The translations under genes and the position numbers were made by a program. This document shows positions 51,716 through 62,171 of a stretch of DNA of 64,000 bases, piece by piece (position 1 is the stretch's first letter; each line of letters starts with the position of its first letter). This stretch comes from Shimia marina (GTDB taxonomy: Bacteria > Pseudomonadota > Alphaproteobacteria > Rhodobacterales > Rhodobacteraceae), in NCBI RefSeq assembly GCF_001458175.1, contig NZ_CYPW01000006.1:704103-768102 (forward strand), written 5' to 3'. The notes below the pieces were generated by a model. That model saw only the letters and a program-made list of their open reading frames with translations. It did no database searches and had not been told where the DNA came from.

Positions 51716-52732
51716 ATGCCGGTTATTTCAGTAGGAGACATGGCGCAGCAGATGATGATGGCGCGCCGCACGTCCTCGGTCAAAAGCGATCTTGACCGTC
51801 TGGCCTATGAACTTGGTTCTGGCCGTAAATCCGATGTGGCCGCCTCGCTCAAAGGGGACTTTAACGTGCTGGCCGGGGTGGAGCGACAGATCTCCGTTCT
51901 CAAAGGCTATGAGGTGGCGACCACCGACGCCGAAGTGTTTACGCAGACGGCGCAAAACACTCTGGAAATGGTGCAAAACGTAGCAGGTGATTTGGCGCGG
52001 GATCTGCTGTCGGCGACGCAGTCAAACCTACCGTCCTCGACAGATACGGTGGCGCGCAGTGCGCTCAACGATTTTGAAGCCATGGTGACGGCATTGAATG
52101 GGCGCGCGGCAGACCGGCAGCTGTTTGGTGGCACCGCCACAGATGGCGCGTCTCTGATGAGCGCTGAAGATATGATGACAGACCTCAAAGCTGCGGTGAC
52201 TGCGGCGGGGGTGGTGACGCCGAGTGATCTGTTCGCGGCAGTGGATGATTATTTCATGACGGCAGGCGGCGGTTTTGAAACCAATGCCTACACCGGGTCC
52301 ACCACGGATCTGGCGCCGTTCCGGCTCAATGACAGTGATACGGCGCAATATAACATCCGTGCAGACAATACCGCGCTGCGGCAGGCGATGCGTGACAGTG
52401 CGCTGGCCTCTCTGGCTGTTGATCCGACGCTGAACTTTTCCTTGAGCGAGAAACAGACGATTTTGGGCGAGGCGGGGACCCGTCTGCTGGGGGGGCAGGA
52501 TGACATTGTCGCCGTGCGCGCGGAGCTGGGCTTCAATCAGGAGCGTATTGAAAATGCGATTGCCAGCAATTCCGCACAGCGCAGCTCGATGCTGATGACA
52601 CAGAGCGATCTTCTGGGCGCGGATCAGACCGAAGTCGCAGGTCAGCTGCAGGCGGTGCAGGTGCAACTGGAGATGGTCTACACGATCACGGCGCGGCTCT
52701 CACAACTTACATTGGCGAACTATATCAGATGA
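51716..52732 (+). CDS. flgL: Flagellar hook-associated protein 3 (FlgL)
   Basis: A 338-residue flagellin-like junction protein that seats the first flagellin ring on FlgK. An N-terminal coiled coil (about 10-130) with LDRLAYELGSGRK and a C-terminal coiled coil (about 275-335) with LLGADQTEVAGQLQAVQVQLEM flank the exposed middle. Its stop overlaps the flgI start (ATGA at 52729-52732). Confidence 0.9.
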   Translation: MPVISVGDMAQQMMMARRTSSVKSDLDRLAYELGSGRKSDVAASLKGDFNVLAGVERQISVLKGYEVATTDAEVFTQTAQNTLEMVQNVAGDLARDLLSATQSNLPSSTDTVARSALNDFEAMVTALNGRAADRQLFGGTATDGASLMSAEDMMTDLKAAVTAAGVVTPSDLFAAVDDYFMTAGGGFETNAYTGSTTDLAPFRLNDSDTAQYNIRADNTALRQAMRDSALASLAVDPTLNFSLSEKQTILGEAGTRLLGGQDDIVAVRAELGFNQERIENAIASNSAQRSSMLMTQSDLLGADQTEVAGQLQAVQVQLEMVYTITARLSQLTLANYIR

Positions 52733-53841
52733 CACAGTTTATGAGCTTAGCAAGAATGCTTTGCCTCCTGCTGCTGCTGCCAACGCTGGCATCAGCAAGT
52801 CAAATCCGGATCAAAGATCTTGTGGAATTTGACGGTGTACGAGGGAATGATCTGGTCGGCTACGGTTTGGTGGTTGGCCTCAACGGCACCGGTGACGGGC
52901 TGCGCAACGCGCCTTTCACCGAAGAAATCATGACCAATATTCTGGAACGTCTGGGGGTGAACATCACCGGCGAACAGATGAGGCCCAAGAATGTGGCAGC
53001 GGTTTTCGTTACAGCGACCCTGCCACCCTTTGCCCGTGCTGGCGGCACGGTGGATGTGACCATTTCGGCTATTGGCGATGCCTCTAGCCTGTTGGGCGGG
53101 ACGCTGGTGATGACACCGCTGAACGCCGCAGATGGTGAGATCTACGCAGTCGCCCAAGGCACGGTGATCGCAGGGGGCGTGGCCGCCGAAGGGGACGCGG
53201 GTAGCGTCGTCAAGGGTGTGCCAACGTCGGGTGTGATCCCCTCCGGCGCCCGCGTAGAACGAGAGATCGACTTCGATTTCTCATCGCTGACCAATATGCG
53301 TCTGGCGTTGCGGGAGCCGGATTTCACAACAGCTGGCCGGATTGAACAGGCGATCAACAGCAGCTATGGCCGTCGTGTCGCTCTGATGCTGGATGCGGGT
53401 ACCGTGCAGGTGGATATTGAACGCACCAATCAGATTTCGCCCGCGCATGCGCTCAGCCAGATTGAGAACATCTCGGTGCAACCAGAACGCAAGGCGCGGG
53501 TGGTCGTGGATCAACGCTCTGGCACCATTGTGATGGGCGAAGATGTGCGCATTTCCCGTGTGGCGGTGTCTCAGGGTGGGCTCACGCTGCGGGTGACCGA
53601 AGAGCCGCTGGTGGTGCAGCCAAACCCGTTTGCCGATGGCGAAACCGTGGTTGTGCCGCGCACCGAAGCTGAGATTGATGAGGATCCGGGCATTGGTCTG
53701 GCGGAGGTGCCGTCGGGTACATCGCTCAGTGAGGTGATTGCCGGGCTGAACGCCTTGGGCGTGGCGCCGCGTGATATGATTGACATCCTCAAGAGCATCA
53801 AGGCCGCCGGTGCCCTTCACGCAGAGTTCGTGGTTAGGTAG
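52729..53841 (+). CDS. flgI: Flagellar P-ring protein FlgI
   Basis: A 370-residue periplasmic protein forming the ring that bushes the flagellar rod in the peptidoglycan. A signal peptide is about 1-23. The mature N-terminus QIRIKDLVEFDGVRGNDLVGYGLVVGLNGTGD (two segments) is the family signature. The end IDILKSIKAAGALHAEFVVR is also conserved. It is the last gene of this flagellar run; a terminator follows 32 bases later. Confidence 0.96.
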   Translation: MTQFMSLARMLCLLLLLPTLASASQIRIKDLVEFDGVRGNDLVGYGLVVGLNGTGDGLRNAPFTEEIMTNILERLGVNITGEQMRPKNVAAVFVTATLPPFARAGGTVDVTISAIGDASSLLGGTLVMTPLNAADGEIYAVAQGTVIAGGVAAEGDAGSVVKGVPTSGVIPSGARVEREIDFDFSSLTNMRLALREPDFTTAGRIEQAINSSYGRRVALMLDAGTVQVDIERTNQISPAHALSQIENISVQPERKARVVVDQRSGTIVMGEDVRISRVAVSQGGLTLRVTEEPLVVQPNPFADGETVVVPRTEAEIDEDPGIGLAEVPSGTSLSEVIAGLNALGVAPRDMIDILKSIKAAGALHAEFVVR

Positions 53842-53873
53842 AATTTACGCACCTTTTCTTAGAAAAGATAAAG

Positions 53874-53902
53874 CGACCTGCCAAAATGGTGGGTCGTTTT
53901 TT
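53874..53902 (+). terminator. Rho-independent terminator after flgI
   Basis: CGACCTGCC (53874-53882) pairs with GGTGGGTCG (53888-53896) with two G-U pairs around AAAAT. TTTTTT follows. Confidence 0.85.
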
Positions 53903-53971
53903 ATCGTTACTAGGGAAAATCTTACCTGGGATTTGTTCCTTTTTTGTCACGGAATTACGGCATTTCAAAAG

Positions 53972-54030
53972 TTGGTTTTACATTCCTTTTCATATGATGG
54001 AATTGGGTCGCATGCACGCTTTGGGTGCAT
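53972..54030 (+). promoter_or_regulatory. Possible promoter and leader hairpin of the barrel protein gene
   Basis: TTGGTT (53972-53977) and TATGAT (53993-53998) are 15 bases apart in an unusually AT-rich stretch. An ATGCAC/GTGCAT hairpin (54012-54030) lies just before the ribosome binding site. Confidence 0.35.
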
Positions 54031-54052
54031 TTTGACTATTTCGGAGACTAAA

Positions 54053-54760
54053 ATGAAAACAGCTCTCTCTCTTATTCTTGGTTTGAGCACCATTGCAGGC
54101 GCAGCACAGGCATTTGAATTCAAAGGTGCGGAACTGGGGCTGGAATATTCCCGTTTGCAAGATAAAATCAATGGTGAGTCTGTTGCAAAAACCACGCTGG
54201 ACGGCTCTGTGGAGTTTGGCTTCCTGTCCAATTTCGCGGTGCAGTTTGACGCCGCGCGCCATGATTTTAGTGCCATTAGCGAGACCGGTACGACCTTCAC
54301 GCTGCACGGCATCTATGACGTGAACGATCAACTGGCTTTGGGCGCCTACTGGAATAGGCTTGATGTTGCGGGCACTGACGCGCAATATTTCGGTCTGGAA
54401 GGTAAGTATGACTTTGGCGTTGGATATACCGAAGTCTATTTTGAGAAAGACAACGAAAGCGGTCTTGACAGCACATCAGTTGGTATCATGGGCGCTTGGG
54501 GGGTGAGCGAAAAGCTCGACTTGACGGCGGCGTTTGATTATCTGGATTTGTCTGATGATGGCGATAGAAAGATTTATACTTTTGGCACTCGCTACGACCT
54601 CATCGAGAACACAACTCTGACTGCTGAGCTCGGTATTGATGACAGTTCTGGCTTGGGTCGAGATCAGTTTTTTGCGCTCGGTATCGAATACAACTTTGGA
54701 AGCAATCGCGGTACCACATTTGGGAAGCGCGGCGGCTTCAATGCTATTCCTGGCAGCTAA
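54053..54760 (+). CDS. Small outer-membrane beta-barrel (porin-like) protein
   Basis: A 235-residue protein. A signal peptide (1-19, ending GAAQA) is followed by short alternating amphipathic strands with aromatic girdles, such as FKGAELGLEYSRL, GLEGKYDFGVGYTEVYF and FFALGIEYNFGS. This is consistent with a small porin or OmpW/OmpA-type barrel. The sequence does not end in the usual aromatic residue. GGAG precedes the ATG. It has its own AT-rich upstream region and terminator. The substrate is unknown. Confidence 0.75.
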   Translation: MKTALSLILGLSTIAGAAQAFEFKGAELGLEYSRLQDKINGESVAKTTLDGSVEFGFLSNFAVQFDAARHDFSAISETGTTFTLHGIYDVNDQLALGAYWNRLDVAGTDAQYFGLEGKYDFGVGYTEVYFEKDNESGLDSTSVGIMGAWGVSEKLDLTAAFDYLDLSDDGDRKIYTFGTRYDLIENTTLTAELGIDDSSGLGRDQFFALGIEYNFGSNRGTTFGKRGGFNAIPGS

Positions 54761-54785
54761 AGACACGTTGCTCTGAGCAAAAGAA

Positions 54786-54815
54786 AGGCGTCGCATTCTT
54801 TGCGGCGCCTTTTTT
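54786..54815. terminator. Bidirectional terminator between the barrel gene and the third kinase
   Basis: AGGCGTCGCA (54786-54795) pairs with TGCGGCGCCT (54801-54810) with one G-U pair around a 5-base loop, then TTTTT. The minus-strand side also runs into a T-rich tract, so it can serve both convergent genes. Confidence 0.85.
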
Positions 54816-54821
54816 GTGATC

Positions 54822-57104
54822 TCAGGCGTTCAGCGCATTGTGGCTGTCATAATCTGTACCGCTTTGTGGGCCCAGATGGGCCAACAGACAGGCAATCAGA
54901 TCTTCTTTGCGAATGGGCTTGGTCAGGAAGTCATCCATGCCGGCAGACAGGCAGGCCTGTCGTTCACTGTCAAAGACATTGGCGGTCAGGGCCACAATCA
55001 CAGGCTGTTCGATCGAGCTGCCCCGGATGGCCTCTGTGGCGTCAAGCCCGCTCATGTTTGGCATGGACATATCCATGAAGATGAGATCCGGCGCGTGTTG
55101 CAGCGCGGCTTCGACGGCTTCATAGCCGTCATGGGCGAAGTGCAGGTGGATTGGCAGCGTCTCCAGAAACTTTTTTAACAACAGACGGTTTGTCTGATTG
55201 TCTTCCGCCACAAGCACCCGCAGCCCCTCCAGATCCTGAAGGTTGAAATCCTCGACCTCCTCAGTGGAGGCAAAAGGCACAAGCGCGTCTGAGCCGGCTT
55301 CAGGTAGCCTGATGGGCAGGGAAATCTGAAAACTGGAGCCGGCGCCATATGTGGAGGTCACACTGATTGTGCCTCCCATCAGAGAGACCAGCACCTGACA
55401 AATGGCGAGGCCAAGCCCGGTCCCGCCAAACCGGCGGGTGGTGGAGTTTTCCGCCTGCGAGAACTCATCAAAGATGGTGGCCAGCTTGTCTTCGGGGATG
55501 CCAATGCCCGTGTCTTCGACCACGAAATGCAAGGAGTATTCTGTGCCACCTTCATCGGTGTCTTCCTGTTCACTCCAGACATGGATGTCGATCTGACCAT
55601 GTTCGGTGAACTTGGCGGCATTGCCGATGATGTTTGTGGCGAGCTGACTAATGCGCACGTCATCAGACAGGATCACCTCTGGCAGATCCTCATCAAAATG
55701 CAAGGTCATGTCCAAGCCTTTGTCACGGACGGTTGGTGACAACAGGCGCACGGTTTCCTCAAAACACTCCCGCACCCGGAATTCGGTTTCGCTGATTTCC
55801 ATCTTTCCGGCGTCCATCTTGGAGAGGTCCAGAATGTCGTTGATGATCGTCAGCAAACTGCGGGACGAGCCGATGATGGTCTGCGTATACTCGCGCTGTT
55901 CCGGTGTTTGATGGGTCTGTGACAAAAGATCCGCCATCCCCATGATCCCGGTCATGGGGGTGCGAATCTCATGGCTCATATTGGCGAGAAAATCTGCTTT
56001 GGCCTTGGCGGCATCTTCTGCGGCGACGCGGGCCGCCCTAAGGCTCTCGCTGTGTTCCTTGATATGGGTGATATCCCGCGCAATGGCGACAATGAACTCC
56101 AGCACATTGTCGCCATTGGTGACGGGGAGGATATGAAGGTCGGTCCAAATGACATTGCCCTCGGGCATATGCGCGGCCAACTCGGCCCGATGTGGCACCG
56201 CATTGCGGGCGGCTGTGGCGATTCCATCGAGCACTTCAGGTGGCGCCTTGGACATGGCCAGAAGGTCTTCGAAGGGCTTGCCGACGGAGTGCTCTTTTGG
56301 CAGGCGACTGAGTCTACAGAAGGCTTCGTTCACCCATTCCACGGAACGTTCCGGTGTCATCAGCAGCACTGCATCATTGGTCTGGCGAGCGACCATGGAG
56401 AGTTTCTGCAGCTCGTGTTGGTGGCGGCCAAGTTCTTCGTTGGCGTCCGAGAGATTGAGCTGACTCCGGCGGAGTGCCTCATTCTGTCGGTAGCTGTGGA
56501 ACCCTGATGTGGCGAAAGAATAGCACATATACCCCATACTCAGCAGCACGAGGAACATTGGGAAGTCGATATGATCCAGGCTGAGAGCGGACGGAGATAG
56601 GAACGTTTTGTAGGTCAGCATCAGAACCGGCGTAATCATGAAGACCGCCATTTTCAGGATCGCGACCCGCGGGTTGGTCGGAAGAATCAGGGCGGCGTTG
56701 ACAGTTCCCATGCCAAAGGCCGCTGCGACCCCGAGAATCGAGCTGTCATTGCCTTCGGCAAAAACATAAATGGCCGCCCCAATCGAAAGGCTCAGCGCCT
56801 GCATGATTCCGGCAAAGGCCGCCAATCGCTGAACACTGACAAGGGGCGCTCCGGCGGCGATGCGCGGGGCAACTTGGCGCAGGGTATAGCAGTCCACCCA
56901 TTCGCCAATCAGCAAAATCAGCGTGGCGGCAAGCCCATAGCGAAGGTCGGTTGCTCCGGTCATGGCGATCAGCGCGAGAGCATAGACGACAAGACGCCGT
57001 CGCAATGTGCCCAAACGATCTTCCGCATACTGCACCAACAGCTCCTTCAGCCGCGCGAGCTGGCGGCTGTCATGCAGGAGTTTCTGTTTCGAGTCGGCGG
57101 TCAT
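54822..57104 (-). CDS. Hybrid sensor histidine kinase (membrane, PAS, HisKA, HATPase, REC), paralogue
   Basis: A 760-residue membrane kinase. Basic residues precede about six helices (about 35-205). A coiled coil, a PAS domain (about 230-350), HisKA with His378 ([11 protein letters not shown]), an ATPase domain ([22 protein letters not shown]) and a receiver with Asp678 ([12 protein letters not shown]) follow. The layout is the same as the kinase at 11118-13367, including the LIGE motif in the second helix region. The two are probably paralogues sensing different cues. No HPt or partner regulator adjoins it. Confidence 0.9.
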   Translation of the reverse strand: MTADSKQKLLHDSRQLARLKELLVQYAEDRLGTLRRRLVVYALALIAMTGATDLRYGLAATLILLIGEWVDCYTLRQVAPRIAAGAPLVSVQRLAAFAGIMQALSLSIGAAIYVFAEGNDSSILGVAAAFGMGTVNAALILPTNPRVAILKMAVFMITPVLMLTYKTFLSPSALSLDHIDFPMFLVLLSMGYMCYSFATSGFHSYRQNEALRRSQLNLSDANEELGRHQHELQKLSMVARQTNDAVLLMTPERSVEWVNEAFCRLSRLPKEHSVGKPFEDLLAMSKAPPEVLDGIATAARNAVPHRAELAAHMPEGNVIWTDLHILPVTNGDNVLEFIVAIARDITHIKEHSESLRAARVAAEDAAKAKADFLANMSHEIRTPMTGIMGMADLLSQTHQTPEQREYTQTIIGSSRSLLTIINDILDLSKMDAGKMEISETEFRVRECFEETVRLLSPTVRDKGLDMTLHFDEDLPEVILSDDVRISQLATNIIGNAAKFTEHGQIDIHVWSEQEDTDEGGTEYSLHFVVEDTGIGIPEDKLATIFDEFSQAENSTTRRFGGTGLGLAICQVLVSLMGGTISVTSTYGAGSSFQISLPIRLPEAGSDALVPFASTEEVEDFNLQDLEGLRVLVAEDNQTNRLLLKKFLETLPIHLHFAHDGYEAVEAALQHAPDLIFMDMSMPNMSGLDATEAIRGSSIEQPVIVALTANVFDSERQACLSAGMDDFLTKPIRKEDLIACLLAHLGPQSGTDYDSHNALNA

Positions 57105-57365
57105 AGGGCATTCAAACCGTTTTGATAACGGTCACCAGTGGTAGCGGGAGGCGGTTAACCAATCATTTGATCAAACGGAACATAGGGCCGACTCAGGCCA
57201 GTGCCGACCGTCTTTGTTTCTAAAATTCAGTTCAAATTTTTAATCGCCCTAGGGTTTATATCGAGGGGGTGAAAGATCACTCAATGGGGTGTCGGGGAGC
57301 GTTTTAGGCAAAAAATAAGGGTTTTGAGGCAAGAAATCTGTTGCGAGATTTGAATTGTTCGATAA

Positions 57366-57866
57366 ATGGATGTTTCACTCAGTGAAGTAATTGGGGAGTC
57401 GCACGTGGCCCAAGACCTGTTTGCCAACACCGATCTGCCGCCTGAGTTCAAGGCGATCATTGGGGTCTTTGCCCTCTACAATCAGATTGAGTGTGAGCTG
57501 GACAACGTGAACATTTCACCTCCGCTGACCAAAATGGAAAAGCGGGTGCTTGTGTTTTTGGACAAGCCCAAACGCATGGGGGTGCTGGCCGAAGATACGC
57601 TGTGTGTGCCCTCTGCGGTGACGCCTGTGGCCGATGCACTCGAAGTGCGGGGCATTGTCAGCCGCACGCGTGATCCCAGTGATCGCCGCGCCTGGCTGTT
57701 GGAGTTGACACCAGAGGGTGTCGCCGCCCGTAACCATATCATGACCGAAGTTGTATCTCGGTTCCGCAAGTTTTCCGGCATGTCTGCCGATGAAATTCCC
57801 ACATTTGCCAATTTGGCGATAAAAGCCATGCCCGGTGCCGTTGAGGCCGGGCTGATGGAGGATTAA
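57366..57866 (+). CDS. MarR-family transcriptional regulator
   Basis: A winged-helix protein of up to 166 residues. LTKMEKRVLVFLDKPKRMGVLAEDTLCVPSAV / TPVADALEVRGIVSRTRDPSDRRAWLLELTPEG (about 58-120) is the MarR fold with the DRR wing. It ends five bases before the RND efflux operon in the same direction, so it probably controls that operon and itself. The start is uncertain. ATG 57366 has no ribosome binding site, and GTG 57405 lies well behind GGGGAG (57393-57398). Confidence 0.85.
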   Translation: MDVSLSEVIGESHVAQDLFANTDLPPEFKAIIGVFALYNQIECELDNVNISPPLTKMEKRVLVFLDKPKRMGVLAEDTLCVPSAVTPVADALEVRGIVSRTRDPSDRRAWLLELTPEGVAARNHIMTEVVSRFRKFSGMSADEIPTFANLAIKAMPGAVEAGLMED

Positions 57867-57870
57867 ACCC

Positions 57871-58923
57871 ATGAAATTCCTTGGATATGTCTGCGCCTTT
57901 GCGATGGCAGCGACCCTTGGGGCCGGTGTGAGTGCTCAGAGCGCGGATCAGCGGCTGAAGCCGGTAAAGCTCATGCAGGTGAGCGAGACGCCCGTGGCGT
58001 TTCAGCGTCAGTTTTTTGGTCAGGTGAAAGCCCGCCAAAGTGTGGATCTGGCCTTTCAGGTAGATGGGCAGATCGTCGAATTCCCTGTGACAGAAGGCAA
58101 TAGCATCAAGCAGGGCGAAACCATTGCCCGTCTGGATCTTGAGATTTTTGAGTTGCAGCTCGATCAGGCGCGTTTGCAAAAGGAACAGGCCGATCGCACT
58201 GTGCAGCGCCTTGAGAAACTGCGGGGCAATACTGTCAGTCAGGTGACACTGGATGATGCCGAAACCCAGGCGGGGCTTGCAGCGATCGCTGTGCGCAACG
58301 CGGAGTGGTCTTTGAAACACGCGACATTGAATGCGCCGTTTGATGCCTTGGTGTCTTCGCGCAATGTTGAGCTGTTCACCACAGTCTCCAGTGGCACACC
58401 GGTGGTACGTATCCATGATCTGAGCGAATTGCGCATTGAGGTGGATGTGCCGGAAATCCTGTTTCAGCAGGGCGGTAAGGAAGACAACGTGCAGATCACC
58501 GCACAGTTTCCAGGCAGCAATGAAACCCACCCGTTGCAGATTCGCGAATTTGATGCAGAGACCTCAAACATCGGTCAGACCTTCCGCATCACATTTGGTA
58601 TGACGCCACCAGAAGGCCGCACCATCCTGCCCGGATCTTCTGTGACCGTGAGCATCAGCGCCATTCAGCCAGCAACCGGGATCTTGATCCCTGCCACCGC
58701 AGTGGTGATCAATGATGCCGGGGACATTGGCGTTATGCGCTTTGATCCGATTGGCGCGGCAGAAGGCTCTGTGACTTGGGTGCCAGTGGCCACCGAGCCG
58801 GGCATTGGCGGCACATTGCGTGTGACCGGCGGGCTGAGCGATGGCGATGAGATTGTGCTCACCGGTGGCGCAGGGCTGGATGACGGGCAGGCGGTGCGCC
58901 GCTTCGTCGGATTCGGGAACTGA
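57871..58923 (+). CDS. RND efflux periplasmic adaptor subunit
   Basis: A 350-residue membrane fusion protein. A signal peptide (about 1-22) is followed by a split lipoyl domain (VDLAFQVDGQIVEFPVTEGNSIKQGETIARLD, in two parts, about 52-90). A helical hairpin (about 92-150) and beta-barrel and membrane-proximal domains come next. It bridges the inner-membrane pump to an outer-membrane channel. It is five bases from the MarR gene and 11 bases from the pump gene. No TolC-like gene is present. Confidence 0.92.
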   Translation: MKFLGYVCAFAMAATLGAGVSAQSADQRLKPVKLMQVSETPVAFQRQFFGQVKARQSVDLAFQVDGQIVEFPVTEGNSIKQGETIARLDLEIFELQLDQARLQKEQADRTVQRLEKLRGNTVSQVTLDDAETQAGLAAIAVRNAEWSLKHATLNAPFDALVSSRNVELFTTVSSGTPVVRIHDLSELRIEVDVPEILFQQGGKEDNVQITAQFPGSNETHPLQIREFDAETSNIGQTFRITFGMTPPEGRTILPGSSVTVSISAIQPATGILIPATAVVINDAGDIGVMRFDPIGAAEGSVTWVPVATEPGIGGTLRVTGGLSDGDEIVLTGGAGLDDGQAVRRFVGFGN

Positions 58924-58934
58924 GGTCTGACATC

Positions 58935-61900
58935 ATGGTCAATATTGCGCGCGCGTCGATCGACAAGCCGATCTACACTTGGCTGATCATTTTGATGTTT
59001 CTGTTTGGCGGAGCCGCGAGCTTCTTCAGTCTGGGGCGTCTGGAAGATCCGGCCTTCACCATCAAACAGGCCGTGGTCACCACCAACTATCCCGGTGCGA
59101 CAGCCGAACAGGTGGCCATTGAGGTTTCCGAGCCTCTGGAATCTGCGATCCAGCAGATGGAAGAAATCGACTTCATCACCTCAACCAACCAGCCTGGGTT
59201 CTCCCGGATCGATGTGCACATCAAATCCATTTACAGCGGTGATGAACTCAAAGACATCTGGACTCGCCTGCGGGCCCGGATGCGCGATGCCACGCGGCAC
59301 CTGCCTGCTGGGGTGAGTTCGCCTTTGGTCAATGATACTTTTGGAGATGTATATGGCATCTTCTTTGCTGTCACCGCCGAGGGTTTCACTGATTCAGAGA
59401 AACATGAGTTGGCCACGTTCTTGCGACGGGAGTTCCTGACCGTTGATGGTGTGGCGGATGTAGAGCTTCAGGGCTTGCCAGAAGAGGCGATTTTTGTGGA
59501 GCCGGATCTTGCACTGTCGGTCAACCAGAACATCTCACTGGATGCTATTGCCAACGCTATTGCCAATGCGGATGCAGTTTCTGCGGCTGGCTCGATCACC
59601 AATGCCACGAGCAAAACCCGCATCATGCGGCCTGATGGCTCTGACACGGTGTCTGAAATCGCTGGCCTGTCTTTGGGGCAGCAGGGGCATGTGGTGAACC
59701 TTGTGGATATGGCACAGGTGTTTCGCGACCGCCTGAGAGACCCGCTGCAAATCATTCGCTTTAACGGCGAAGAGGCCTTTACGCTGGGTGTGGCTGGGAT
59801 TGCGACAGAGAACATCGTTGAAGTGGGCAAGCGGGTTGATGCCAAACTGGCCGCCATGGAGGGAGATATCCCTGCAGGTGTGACGCTGCACCCGATTTAT
59901 CAGCAGCATCTGGTGGTCGATCAGGCCTCCAATGACTTCCTTGTCAGTCTGGCGATGTCCGTGGCGATTGTGGTCGCGGTGCTGGCCGTCTTCATGGGCT
60001 GGCGTGCCGCGGTGGTTGTGGGAGTCACCCTGTTTCTGACCGTGGTCGGTACCTTCCTGTTCATGGGGCTGTTCTCCATTGAAATGGAACGGATTTCGCT
60101 TGGCGCTCTGATCATTGCCATGGGCATGCTGGTGGACAATGCGATTGTGGTGGCCGAGGGCATGCAGATTGCCATGCTGCGCGGCAAAAATTCCCGTGAG
60201 GCGGCTGACGAGGCTGCGGGCAAAACGCAGATCCCGCTGCTTGGTGCGACCATCATTGGGATCATGGCCTTTGCGGGCATCGGACTGAGTCCGGATGCCA
60301 CAGGTGAATTCCTGTTCTCTCTCTTTGCGGTGATTGGCATTTCACTGCTTCTGAGCTGGGTGCTGGCGCTGACTGTGACACCGATGCTGGGGCATTATCT
60401 TTTCAAACAAGGCCATGCGGATGCGGCGGATGCCTATGGGGGATTGATCTTCCGGCTTTATGGTTGGTCCCTGCGTCTCGCGCTGAAGCTGCGCTGGCTG
60501 GTGATCCCGGGTTTGTTTGCCGTGACCATCGCCTGTTATGCGGGCTTTGGCATGGTGAAGCAGCAGTTTTTCCCCGACAGCAACACGCCGATCTTTTTTG
60601 TGCACTACAAGCTGCCGCAGGGCGCGCCGATCCGCACAACCTCCGACCATCTGGAGGTGATCGAAGACTGGCTGGATGCGCGCGAGGATGTGGTCAACTA
60701 CACCACAATTGTGGGGCAGGGAGCGACACGCTTTCTGCTGACCTACAGTGCCGAGCCGATCAACCCAAGCTATGGCCATCTGATCATCCGCACAGAAACG
60801 CTGGAAGAGATCCCGCCGCTCCAAGAGGCGCTCGAAGCCTTTGCCGCAGAGCAGTTGCCAGAAGGGGAGTTCCGTACCAAACGTCTGGTCTTCGGGCCCG
60901 GCGGCGGCGATCCCATTCAGGTGCGCCTCTCCGGTACGGATCCGGTGATCCTGCGCCAATTGGCGGGACAGGCGGAGACCATCCTGCGGAGCGCTTCCGA
61001 CAATATCCTCAGCGTGCGCACCGACTGGCGTGAGCAGGAGGTGGTGATCAAGCCGATCTATGCCACCGAGCGGGCCCAGACCGCAGGTGTCAATCGCGAG
61101 GACATCGCTGGCATGCTGGAATTTGCCACCGATGGCAGCAGAACCGGGGTGTTCCGGGAAAATGATCGGTTGATTCCAATCATTCTGCGTCGTCCGGCGG
61201 AAGGTGATTTTGGGCTCTTGGATCAGGTGGTCTATTCCTCCACATCTAATAGTTTCCTGCCGGTGGAGCAGCTTGTCGACGGCTTTGTACATGAGACGCA
61301 GAACACGCTGTTGCATCGTCGTGACCGTCTGCCAACCATCACGGTGGGTGCGGACATAGCGCCGGGGCTGACTGCTGCGCAGGTGCAGGCTGAGGTGACC
61401 GCCGCGATGGAGGCGATGCCAATCCCTGTTGGCTATTCCATGGAATGGGGCGGCGAACTGGAGAGCTCCAGCGATGCGCAGGCCAGCCTTGGGGCACAGC
61501 TGCCGCTGAGCCTGTTGATCATGGTGTTGATTTCGGTGCTGCTCTTCAATGCGATCCGTCAGCCGATCATCATCTGGCTGCTGGTGCCCATGTCGGTCAA
61601 CGGGGTTGTGATCGGGTTGCTTGGCACTGACATGCCCTTCACCTTTACCGCGCTGTTGGGTCTGCTCAGCCTCTCGGGGATGCTGATCAAGAACGGCATC
61701 GTGCTGGTGGAGGAGATCGACTTTGTCCGCGCCGAAGGCCTGCCCCTGCGGGAAGCTATCGTCACGGCCAGCGTCTCACGTCTGCGCCCGGTGATGCTGG
61801 CGGCGGTGACCACGATCCTTGGGATGGCGCCTCTGCTGTCTGATGCCTTCTTCGTCTCCATGGCGATTACGATTATGGGCGGTCTGGCCTTTGCCACCGT

Positions 61901-61988
61901 GCTCACTCTGATCGCAGCGCCAGTGTTCTATCTGGTGTTCTTTGGCCGCGATGAAAAACGCGAGAAGGCTGCCGCTCAGCTCGCCTGA
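58935..61988 (+). CDS. RND efflux pump permease subunit
   Basis: A 1017-residue proton-driven exporter of the AcrB/HAE1 superfamily. The first helix is about 13-32, followed by the porter domain with YPGATAEQVAIEVSEPLE. Helices 2-6 include LIIAMGMLVDNAIVVAEGM (about 394-412) with the proton-relay aspartate. A second porter half and helices 7-12 with LSGMLIKNGIVLVEE (about 913-927) follow. It is shorter than AcrB, as usual for the VexF/CusA-unlike drug and solvent branch. The substrate is unknown. It forms an operon with the MarR regulator and the adaptor. Confidence 0.94.
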   Translation: MVNIARASIDKPIYTWLIILMFLFGGAASFFSLGRLEDPAFTIKQAVVTTNYPGATAEQVAIEVSEPLESAIQQMEEIDFITSTNQPGFSRIDVHIKSIYSGDELKDIWTRLRARMRDATRHLPAGVSSPLVNDTFGDVYGIFFAVTAEGFTDSEKHELATFLRREFLTVDGVADVELQGLPEEAIFVEPDLALSVNQNISLDAIANAIANADAVSAAGSITNATSKTRIMRPDGSDTVSEIAGLSLGQQGHVVNLVDMAQVFRDRLRDPLQIIRFNGEEAFTLGVAGIATENIVEVGKRVDAKLAAMEGDIPAGVTLHPIYQQHLVVDQASNDFLVSLAMSVAIVVAVLAVFMGWRAAVVVGVTLFLTVVGTFLFMGLFSIEMERISLGALIIAMGMLVDNAIVVAEGMQIAMLRGKNSREAADEAAGKTQIPLLGATIIGIMAFAGIGLSPDATGEFLFSLFAVIGISLLLSWVLALTVTPMLGHYLFKQGHADAADAYGGLIFRLYGWSLRLALKLRWLVIPGLFAVTIACYAGFGMVKQQFFPDSNTPIFFVHYKLPQGAPIRTTSDHLEVIEDWLDAREDVVNYTTIVGQGATRFLLTYSAEPINPSYGHLIIRTETLEEIPPLQEALEAFAAEQLPEGEFRTKRLVFGPGGGDPIQVRLSGTDPVILRQLAGQAETILRSASDNILSVRTDWREQEVVIKPIYATERAQTAGVNREDIAGMLEFATDGSRTGVFRENDRLIPIILRRPAEGDFGLLDQVVYSSTSNSFLPVEQLVDGFVHETQNTLLHRRDRLPTITVGADIAPGLTAAQVQAEVTAAMEAMPIPVGYSMEWGGELESSSDAQASLGAQLPLSLLIMVLISVLLFNAIRQPIIIWLLVPMSVNGVVIGLLGTDMPFTFTALLGLLSLSGMLIKNGIVLVEEIDFVRAEGLPLREAIVTASVSRLRPVMLAAVTTILGMAPLLSDAFFVSMAITIMGGLAFATVLTLIAAPVFYLVFFGRDEKREKAAAQLA

Positions 61989-62009
61989 TCGCAAAACCAC
62001 ATCCAAGAG

Positions 62010-62042
62010 AGGGCCGTTCTGCACGTCAGGGCGGCCCTTTTT
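62010..62042 (+). terminator. Rho-independent terminator of the efflux operon
   Basis: AGGGCCG (62010-62016) pairs with CGGCCCT (62032-62038) around a 15-base loop, ending in TTTTT. It lies 22 bases after the pump gene. Confidence 0.8.
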
Positions 62043-62171
62043 GCGCAAAGGCTTTTGTTCTGTCCCTGATGCTGGCATAGGAGGGGCCCGGTTGGAGCAA
62101 GGGATCTGGCATGGCGTTGCGGTGCATCACATATCAACTTGGATGGCAGAGGCTGTCTTCGGAGGGGCTTG

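Noticed and set aside
49047..51783. Two long minus-strand frames opposite flgE and flgK (435 and 484 codons)
   Set aside because: They mirror the flagellar genes codon for codon, with His/Arg/Gln-rich composition, and no start signal.
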